Below, piece by piece: positions 5,686 to 10,545 of a DNA stretch of 10,545 bases (positions are counted from its first letter, which is position 1; each line of letters begins with the position of its first letter). The stretch lies in contig WLOZ01000035.1 in NCBI GenBank assembly GCA_009699025.1, positions 1 to 10,545 on the forward strand, read 5' to 3'. Position numbers and translations under genes: made by a program. The stretch is from Actinomycetota bacterium (GTDB lineage Bacteria > Actinomycetota > Actinomycetes > S36-B12 > CAIYMF01). The notes below the pieces were generated by a model. That model saw only the letters and a list, made by a program, of their open reading frames with translations. It was not told where the DNA came from and searched no databases.

Positions 5686-5835
5686 ATGTCTGATTCACGC
5701 GAAGCACCCGAAGCAGGCGCTGGCAAGGCCGCTTGGAAGCCGCTCGAGGTACGTACCCTTGGCGGAGTCGCGGCCGCCCAAAGCGGGTTTCGGGTTAAAT
5801 TATCCGAGACTGTGGACTACAACCCCATCTCATAG
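5686..5835 (+). CDS. Lasso peptide precursor 3
   Basis: The 49-residue product has the leader pattern W17, L20, V22, G26 (positions -17, -14, -12, -8) and a predicted core GFRVKLSETVDYNPIS. Gly1 and Glu8 again give an 8-residue ring; Tyr12, Pro14, Ile15 and the terminal Ser16 are shared with precursor 2. An Asp at core 11 is not conserved, which argues for Glu8 as the ring acceptor. The -2 residue is Gln. ATG at 5686 follows GAGGA by 5 bases. The stop TAG (5833-5835) lies 39 bases before the glycosyltransferase gene and no hairpin stands between, so this precursor is probably cotranscribed with the modifying enzymes, unlike precursors 1 and 2, which are each followed by a palindrome. Confidence 0.85.
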   Translation: MSDSREAPEAGAGKAAWKPLEVRTLGGVAAAQSGFRVKLSETVDYNPIS

Positions 5836-5874
5836 TTATCAGCACTGACTACCCACCGAGTCGGCTGATCACTG

Positions 5875-6741
5875 ATGATTGGTGAGCTGCGCCTGTTCGT
5901 GACGCCCACGTATGTTGCCGGTGCGGTGGCGACCCTCAGCAGCTTCCATCGCCACAACCCCTGGTTCAGCGGCTCAGTCACCGTCTACGCCAAGGCCTCC
6001 GAAGGAGAGTCTGTTGCTGCCGCACTCGCTGCTATCGGTGGTGTGACGGTCAGCGAAATCTCCGAGGACCTCACGGTCGCTACCGAGACGGCCGACGGCT
6101 CACACCCAGGCTGGCACTCGAACCACCTTCTCTGCCTGGCGACTTTCGCTGACCCCAGCACCGACGACGTTCTCATCATGGACGCCGACCTGCTGTTCAC
6201 CGGCTCAGTCGAGTCGCTGCAGCACCTTCCGGGAGAGTTCGTGGCCTGCCCCGACCGGGCCGTGTATCTCGGCCTCGCGACCGACCGGGAGACCAACGAG
6301 TTCGTCTCCCGCGACGCCGGCAGCTCGGCCATTGCGCGCACGTTCAACAGCGGCCTGATGCGGGTGTCACCCCCATGCCTAGGGCCAGGCATGCTGCAGC
6401 GCATCTTGGCACTTGTGACCGACGACGTCATTGCACCGGTGCTACGCCCCCAGAACGACCAGTTCATCCTCAACCGAATCTTCGAGGACGCGTGGACCGA
6501 CGCCGGCCCCGAGTTCAACTACCTGCTGCGCTGCCCTGAGGCCATCGTCGAGAGCACGGGCTGCCGGCTCGGAGACGCGCGGGTGCTGCACTTCAACGTG
6601 GGGCAACGCCCCTGGGACACCAACTCACTCACCACCGTGACCGACCCACGCCTCGCTAGCGCCTCGGCCCTGTGGCTGCGCGCCTATGCCGACTGCATTG
6701 AGGCGGCCCCGCTACGAGTAATGCACCAGGCGCAGCGATGA
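5875..6741 (+). CDS. GT8-like glycosyltransferase
   Basis: The 288-residue protein has a GT-A glycosyltransferase layout close to family GT8. An N-terminal strand (LRLFVTPTYVAGAVATLSSF, 5-24) opens the nucleotide-sugar fold. The metal-binding D-x-D is IMDADLLF (101-108, Asp103 and Asp105). FNSGLMRV (157-164) and QNDQFILN (193-200) correspond to the acceptor/donor loops of the family, and LHFNVGQRPW (238-247) to its C-terminal H..G..KPW-type motif. It would transfer a hexose from a UDP- or similar donor. Acting on the lasso peptide is inferred from position alone. The ATG at 5875 has no strong ribosome site. Its stop overlaps the next start (ATGA at 6738-6741). A role in a surface polysaccharide is an alternative, given that similar neighbours occur there too. 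Confidence 0.75.
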   Translation: MIGELRLFVTPTYVAGAVATLSSFHRHNPWFSGSVTVYAKASEGESVAAALAAIGGVTVSEISEDLTVATETADGSHPGWHSNHLLCLATFADPSTDDVLIMDADLLFTGSVESLQHLPGEFVACPDRAVYLGLATDRETNEFVSRDAGSSAIARTFNSGLMRVSPPCLGPGMLQRILALVTDDVIAPVLRPQNDQFILNRIFEDAWTDAGPEFNYLLRCPEAIVESTGCRLGDARVLHFNVGQRPWDTNSLTTVTDPRLASASALWLRAYADCIEAAPLRVMHQAQR

Positions 6742-7544
6742 CTGAGCTGGCCGCCCCGCTGGGCATACTGCACGACCTCGACGCGCTCGTCGACACGCAC
6801 CTGTTCGTACTGTCGCCCAACAACTGCGGCAGCACCTTCGTCAAAAACGCGCTGGCACTCTCGCGCCACACCTGGAACCTCCGACACGAGGGCCAGCACG
6901 CCTACGGCTTTGTCGGCCCCGCCCATCGTGCCCTCATCTGGGCCTCCGACCCTCACTGGGCGCAGACCTACGCGACGCCCGGCAATTTCGACTGGGACGT
7001 CACCAGACGGGCGTGGTACGCGCAGTCCTTCGCGAGCAACGCCCACGCCTCGGTATTCGTGGAAAAGTCGCCGCCCTTCGTGCTGCTTGCCGATCAGTTG
7101 CGCACCAACTTCAAACAGGCCCGATTCGTGCTTCTGACCCGCGACCCTTATGCGATGTATGAAGGCATCATCCGTCGCCGCCTCGCCCACCCACCGAAAG
7201 ACCCGACCGACCCGCGCGTGCTCGCCGCTCGCCACGTTGTCGCCTGCCTTCGGCTGCAGGCCGACAACCGCGCCGCCCTCGCCGGAGTCAGCACGTACTT
7301 CAGCTACGAGCAGTTATGCGCCGACCCGGCGTCGTGCGACAGCGCGGTGCGCACTCTTGTTCCTAGTCTTGACGACGTGGAGTTCAATGTGCGGGTGTCG
7401 GTAAAGGGCATGTACGACGAGCAGCTGCGCAACATGAACGCTGACAGCATCGCTCGGCTGAGCCGAGAAGATCGGGCAGTGGCCAACTCGGTGTTCGGCG
7501 AGCACACGGACGCCCTCGCGGCCTTCGGCTACGAGGTGTCGTGA
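6738..7544 (+). CDS. Divergent sulfotransferase (PAPS-dependent)
   Basis: This 268-residue P-loop protein has the two PAPS sites expected of a sulfotransferase. SPNNCGSTFVKNAL (26-39) is the 5'-phosphosulfate loop, and LLTRDPYAMYEGIIRR (132-147) is the 3'-phosphate site with Arg135-Asp136-Pro137 followed by the helix. VEKSPP (108-113) is the segment after the loop that carries the putative catalytic region in Sulfotransfer_1/3-type enzymes. It would move sulfate from PAPS to a hydroxyl of a sugar or tyrosine. Its P-loop (NNCGST) departs from the PKSGTTW form of the second sulfotransferase gene, so the two probably have different acceptors. It overlaps both neighbours by 4 bases (ATGA and GTGA), a sign of tight coupling. 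Peptide or sugar sulfation is an inference. Confidence 0.75.
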   Translation: MTELAAPLGILHDLDALVDTHLFVLSPNNCGSTFVKNALALSRHTWNLRHEGQHAYGFVGPAHRALIWASDPHWAQTYATPGNFDWDVTRRAWYAQSFASNAHASVFVEKSPPFVLLADQLRTNFKQARFVLLTRDPYAMYEGIIRRRLAHPPKDPTDPRVLAARHVVACLRLQADNRAALAGVSTYFSYEQLCADPASCDSAVRTLVPSLDDVEFNVRVSVKGMYDEQLRNMNADSIARLSREDRAVANSVFGEHTDALAAFGYEVS

Positions 7545-8458
7545 GTGCGCTGAGGGGCACTATGCCCCCGAGTGTTCGCGCCTACGGCACGGTGTTTGCC
7601 TCTGAGCTTCCGTTGGTCGGATTTGAGCCGACCAACGAGCCAGCCGACGTCGAGATCGTCTTTGGCGACGTGCCCCTGAGCATCGATGCGCCTTCGGCTC
7701 ACAGGATGTTCTGGGCGGCAACGCCCCACGAAGTGCTGTTCGACGTGCCCGGCCTGATGCGCGTGCATGTGGCCGACGGCCGACGCATCACGGTGGCACC
7801 GGCAGGCGACCCCTTCGACATCGACGGCACCCTCGAGTCGCTGCTCACGGGCACCCCCATCGCTGCCGCCCTCATGCAGCGCGGCGAGATGGTGCTGCAT
7901 GGGTCTGCGGCGCTCATCGAAGGTGGCGCCCTCGTGGTGACCGGCCTGAACGGCTCGGGCAAGTCGAGTGTGGTGAGCGCATTGTCGGCGCTGGGCCTGC
8001 CCATCGTGTGCGACAACCTCGCCGTGGTGACCCCCTGCAACGCTGAGGATGGCGGTGGCTGGCTCGTGCAGCCCGGCTCCTCGACCGTCAAGCTGTGGCA
8101 CGACATGGCCGTCGCGCTCAACCAGCCGGTTGAGACAGCGCCGCGCATTTCAGCCGATGTCAACAAGTTTCGCTTCGACGTCGCCGCAATGCTGTCACCG
8201 GTGCCCGTGCGCGCGGTAGTGCACCTCGAGAGGGCAGGGCTGAGTGAACCTCAGCTCAAGCGCCTCGACGACGCCGAGGCGACAGCCATGGTGATGCGCG
8301 ACCACTTCCGAGGCAAGATCGCCCGCGTGAGCAGGCCCAGCGCGTTGGCCGACTCCGCGTCGCTGGCACAGGCGGTTCCCGTGTACTCGTGCCTTCGTCC
8401 TGCCGCTGGCATCGACCCAGGCGTGCTGGCGCAGTTCATCCTGGGCGGCCTTGAATGA
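7541..8458 (+). CDS. HPr-kinase-like protein, candidate lasso peptide serine kinase
   Basis: The 305-residue product has the HprK/phosphoenolpyruvate-carboxykinase-like fold signature. A conserved His (HGSAALIEGG, 120-129) precedes the P-loop GLNGSGKSS (135-143), then GLPIVCDNLAVV (152-163), where the usual Asp-Asp pair of HPr kinases reads Asp158-Asn159, and PGSSTVKLW downstream. About 110 N-terminal residues look like the separate domain found in HprK-related proteins of RiPP clusters. Kinases of this type in paeninodin-like lasso clusters phosphorylate the C-terminal Ser of the precursor. Here precursors 2 and 3 end in Ser, which makes the same reaction a good guess. No phosphotransferase-system gene is near. 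The GTG start at 7541 overlaps the previous stop (GTGA); an ATG at 7562 is an alternative. Confidence 0.78.
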   Translation: MSALRGTMPPSVRAYGTVFASELPLVGFEPTNEPADVEIVFGDVPLSIDAPSAHRMFWAATPHEVLFDVPGLMRVHVADGRRITVAPAGDPFDIDGTLESLLTGTPIAAALMQRGEMVLHGSAALIEGGALVVTGLNGSGKSSVVSALSALGLPIVCDNLAVVTPCNAEDGGGWLVQPGSSTVKLWHDMAVALNQPVETAPRISADVNKFRFDVAAMLSPVPVRAVVHLERAGLSEPQLKRLDDAEATAMVMRDHFRGKIARVSRPSALADSASLAQAVPVYSCLRPAAGIDPGVLAQFILGGLE

Positions 8459-9327
8459 GCGGGCTCGTGTGGCTCGCCTCCTACCCCAAGTCGGGAAGCA
8501 CGTGGCTGCGCACGATGCTCAGCGCGCTGCTCACACCCGAGCGCGAGGTGAACCTGCACGAGCTCGTCGGCCGGGCGACCCTCGACACTCCCAGCGGGCT
8601 TGATGAGGAGCTTGGCTTCGACCCCGCCGAGCTCTCGCCTGACGCCCTGAACGAGGTGCGGGCCGCGGCCTTTCGCAGAGCCGCAGCCTCGGCGCCCGCA
8701 ACGACGCCCACCTTTCAGAAGACCCATCTGGCGAACATCACGCTGCGAGACCGCGCACGACTGTTCGACGAGCGGAGCGGACGGGCCGTGTACCTGGTGC
8801 GCGACCCGCGCGACGTGGCAGTGTCGTACTCGCACTACATCGCCGAGCCGGTGAACCGCGTGGTCGAGGCCATGTGCGGCGACGAGACGGTGCTGGGCCG
8901 CGCCCAGCTCGTCCGGCCCACTTTCCTCCAGCAGCCGATGGGCAGCTGGAGCGGGCACGCCCAAAGCTGGGTCGACTCGCCGCCGCTGCCGGTACTCACC
9001 GTGCGCTACGAAGACCTGCTCGCCGACCCCGCGGGCCAGCTGAAGCGCGTCGCCGCCTTCGCCGGCCTCGATGCCTCAACCGACGCGCTGACCCAGGCCG
9101 TGCTGCGAACCTCCCTGCCGGCCTTGCGTGCGCTGGAGGACGAGCACGGCTTTCCCGAAAGCATGGCCACGGCAGACCGGTTCTTTCGCAACGGGGTTGC
9201 GGGCGAGGGGCTGCTGCTTCCCGCCGAACTGCAGCACCAGCTCATTGCCTCCTGCGGCCCGACCATGCAGAAGCTCGGCTACGGTTCAGAAGCCTCGACA
9301 ACACCCGCCTCAGAAAGGCAGCCATGA
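8455..9327 (+). CDS. Sulfotransferase (classical cytosolic-type)
   Basis: This 290-residue protein is a canonical sulfotransferase. YPKSGSTW (10-17) is the 5'-phosphosulfate binding loop, FQKTHL (87-92) carries the Lys and the likely catalytic His91, VRDPRDVAVSYSHY (115-128) is the 3'-phosphate site, RYEDLLADP (184-192) is the conserved structural motif, and FFRNGVAGEG (243-252) is the C-terminal Gly-rich PAPS loop. The acceptor is unknown: tyrosine in the peptide (Tyr12 is conserved in all precursors) and a sugar added by the glycosyltransferase are both possible. It overlaps the kinase stop and the PqqD-like start by 4 bases each (ATGA), so it is part of the same operon. Together with the other sulfotransferase it makes sulfation the most prominent predicted tailoring in the cluster. 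Confidence 0.85.
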   Translation: MSGLVWLASYPKSGSTWLRTMLSALLTPEREVNLHELVGRATLDTPSGLDEELGFDPAELSPDALNEVRAAAFRRAAASAPATTPTFQKTHLANITLRDRARLFDERSGRAVYLVRDPRDVAVSYSHYIAEPVNRVVEAMCGDETVLGRAQLVRPTFLQQPMGSWSGHAQSWVDSPPLPVLTVRYEDLLADPAGQLKRVAAFAGLDASTDALTQAVLRTSLPALRALEDEHGFPESMATADRFFRNGVAGEGLLLPAELQHQLIASCGPTMQKLGYGSEASTTPASERQP

Positions 9328-9593
9328 CTCACTTCGTGCGTGCGTCCGACACCATCGCAACTCGACTCAGTGACGAGCAGGTGGTCGCGATGGACGTCAA
9401 CACCGCCCAGTACTTCGGCCTCGATGGACCTGCTGCGCATGTGTGGGACCTGCTCGAAGCCCCACACACCCTCGACGAGGTCGTCACTTCGCTGCTCGAC
9501 GCGTACGACATCGACGAGCCCACCTGCCGCGCACAGTCCGAAGCCTTCCTCGCCGACATGGCGGTCAAGCGCCTGATAGTCGCCTCCGAGTGA
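9324..9593 (+). CDS. PqqD-like RiPP recognition element (lasso B1)
   Basis: The 89-residue protein is a PqqD-family RiPP recognition element. LSDEQVVAMDVNTAQYFGLDGPAAHVWDLL (15-44) gives the three-strand sheet and first helix that hold leader peptides, with the signature N-x-x-x-Y-x-x-L-x-x-x-G/A-x-x-x-W, and TLDEVVTSLLDAYDID (49-64) forms the second helix region. Such proteins bind the precursor leader and bring it to the protease and cyclase. ATG at 9324 has AAAGG a few bases upstream and overlaps the preceding TGA. It is followed immediately by the cyclase gene, whose GTG overlaps its own TGA (GTGA at 9590-9593). The order B1 then cyclase is common in actinobacterial lasso clusters. The B2 peptidase is not seen in the window. 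Confidence 0.85.
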   Translation: MTHFVRASDTIATRLSDEQVVAMDVNTAQYFGLDGPAAHVWDLLEAPHTLDEVVTSLLDAYDIDEPTCRAQSEAFLADMAVKRLIVASE

Positions 9594-10545
9594 CCCAGCC
9601 CGCCTTCGTCGGATCGGTCCGCTCGGGCGCGGGCAGCGACGAGTCGCTGGATTTGATCGTCAGCGAGTCGCTCACTGCCGCCGGTCACGTCAGCCGCCAC
9701 GACATGAGCGACCTCACCGTGGTGCTGTTCGGCGACCTCGTAGATCGTGCGTCGCTGGCTCGTCGGCTCGGCTGCGCCGAAGACTCCCTCCCCCGCGGCG
9801 CCGCGCTAGCGTCGCTGCTGGTTGGGGCCCACGACCTCGAGTGGCTTCCCGAGTCGTCCGGCGACTTCGCCCTCGTGGCGTGGAACCGCCGCACGGGCAC
9901 GCTGGTGCTCGCGCGCAACCATGCCGGAACGCGGCCACTCTTCTACGGCGAGACCCCCGGTGCCCTGCACTTCGGAAGCGACATCTCACCCGTGCTGACC
10001 TCGATGGGCCAGGGCAGCGCCTCGCCCTTCCTACCGGCCGTGGCCGCCTACCTCGTGGGCAATGCTGCACCCCCCGGCACCACGCTTGCCGAAGGTGTCA
10101 GGTCGGTGCCCGCCGGCCACCTGCTCTCGTGGCACGACGGCACCGCGCGCCTGGTGTGCCACTGGGACCCGAGCCACCTGCCGCACAGCCCGGTGCGATC
10201 GCTCAACGACGCCGCCGCCGAACTCCGCACCCTGATCAAAGTCGCCGTCGGCGAATCGATGCCCCCAGGCGGTGCTGTGGGCACCCATCTCACCGGTGGT
10301 ATCGACTCGGCGATCGTCGCCGCCGACCTGCTCATGGCCTGCGAGGCGACCGGTCGCCCCACCCCGCTCGCTTTCGCCTGGCACCCCGACACCAGCCGTG
10401 AATCCGACGCCATCGACGTGCGCCTCATCAACGCGATGGGCACCCACCTCAGCATGTCGGTGCAATGGTCCAGCGCCGACGACTCGGCGCTGTGGGCGGC
10501 ACTCGCCCGGAACCCGCTGGAGCAACCCGCCACGTCGACCCTGCT
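9590..10545 (+). CDS. Asparagine-synthetase-like lasso macrolactam cyclase (partial)
   Basis: From a GTG at 9590 the frame stays open to the window end (318 codons seen; family members are about 550-650). The first part resembles a class II amidotransferase fold (SGDFALVAWNRRTGTLVLARNHAGTRPLFYG, about 90-120, then HFGSDISPVL) but starts MTQPAF, without the N-terminal nucleophile Cys, as in lasso cyclases that do not use glutamine. The ATP pyrophosphatase loop is LTGGIDSAIVAA (234-245), a T-G-G-x-D-S form of the usual S-G-G-x-D-S. The enzyme would adenylate the core Glu8 side chain and close the ring on Gly1. The GTG is favoured because it overlaps the PqqD-like stop, as at the other four joints. 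A true Asn synthetase is less likely given the missing Cys and the PqqD partner. Confidence 0.85.
   Translation, partial: MTQPAFVGSVRSGAGSDESLDLIVSESLTAAGHVSRHDMSDLTVVLFGDLVDRASLARRLGCAEDSLPRGAALASLLVGAHDLEWLPESSGDFALVAWNRRTGTLVLARNHAGTRPLFYGETPGALHFGSDISPVLTSMGQGSASPFLPAVAAYLVGNAAPPGTTLAEGVRSVPAGHLLSWHDGTARLVCHWDPSHLPHSPVRSLNDAAAELRTLIKVAVGESMPPGGAVGTHLTGGIDSAIVAADLLMACEATGRPTPLAFAWHPDTSRESDAIDVRLINAMGTHLSMSVQWSSADDSALWAALARNPLEQPATSTL

Noticed and set aside
5237..5726. Minus-strand ORFs of 143 and 102 residues across the precursor region
   Set aside because: They are antisense to precursors 2 and 3, cross the palindrome, show no recognisable domain, and exist because high-GC sequence has few stops. 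The plus-strand precursors have ribosome sites and paralog conservation.
8251..8964. 237-residue minus-strand ORF
   Set aside because: It is a shadow across the kinase-sulfotransferase junction; both plus-strand genes carry clear catalytic motifs in this stretch.
9590..10545. Housekeeping asparagine synthetase
   Set aside because: The N-terminal catalytic Cys needed to use glutamine is missing, and the gene is coupled to a PqqD-like gene beside precursor peptides.
4846..10545. Polysaccharide-modifying cluster with HprK/PqqD/Asn-synthetase genes
   Set aside because: Such gene neighbours are known, so this stays as the main alternative; I rejected it as first choice because of the three precursor paralogs with lasso-type leader and Gly-Glu spacing.

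Overview
The window is high-GC DNA with GTG/ATG starts, tightly packed genes and 4-base stop/start overlaps, which points to an actinobacterium. I cannot name the genus from sequence alone. It reads as an ordinary metabolic flank (1-2134, minus strand except the first partial gene), a sugar-kinase/SIS operon (2319-4641, minus strand), and a divergently transcribed peptide (RiPP) biosynthetic cluster (4846 to the window end, plus strand).

Left flank: the C-terminus of an aldehyde dehydrogenase (1-147), a class II Fic protein with a C-terminal winged helix (210-1487), and a carboxymuconolactone-decarboxylase-fold protein (1556-2134). A striking AT-rich inverted repeat (1502-1543) lies just upstream of the Fic gene and looks like an operator. 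Next comes a minus-strand operon of a 35-residue ORF with a strong ribosome binding site, an SIS-domain protein and a maltokinase/glucosamine-kinase-like phosphotransferase. Its 3' end carries a long hairpin (2230-2294) that belongs to a repeat family with three copies in the window.

Right half: three short homologous precursor peptides (4846-5028, 5274-5423, 5686-5835) sit in front of a coupled operon. The operon encodes a GT8-like glycosyltransferase, a divergent sulfotransferase, an HPr-kinase-like protein, a classical sulfotransferase, a PqqD-like RiPP recognition element (lasso B1) and an asparagine-synthetase-like lasso cyclase (truncated by the window end). Every precursor aligns on W17, P19, Q32, G34, E41, Y45, P47 and S49. 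Gly34 to Glu41 is exactly the spacing of an 8-residue Gly1-Glu8 lasso macrolactam, and the leader has the W/Y..L.V...G pattern read by B1 proteins at the expected distance from the core.

Proposed working (inference): the PqqD protein presents the leader, an unseen B2 protease beyond 10545 cuts after Q-S/G, and the cyclase closes Gly1 to Glu8. The kinase may phosphorylate the conserved C-terminal Ser16, the sulfotransferases may act on Tyr12 or on a sugar, and the glycosyltransferase may add a sugar to the peptide. A lasso cluster with one kinase, one glycosyltransferase and two sulfotransferases, fed by three precursors, is the most interesting content. Precursor 1 has lost the stop codon used by the other two and carries an 11-residue tail.
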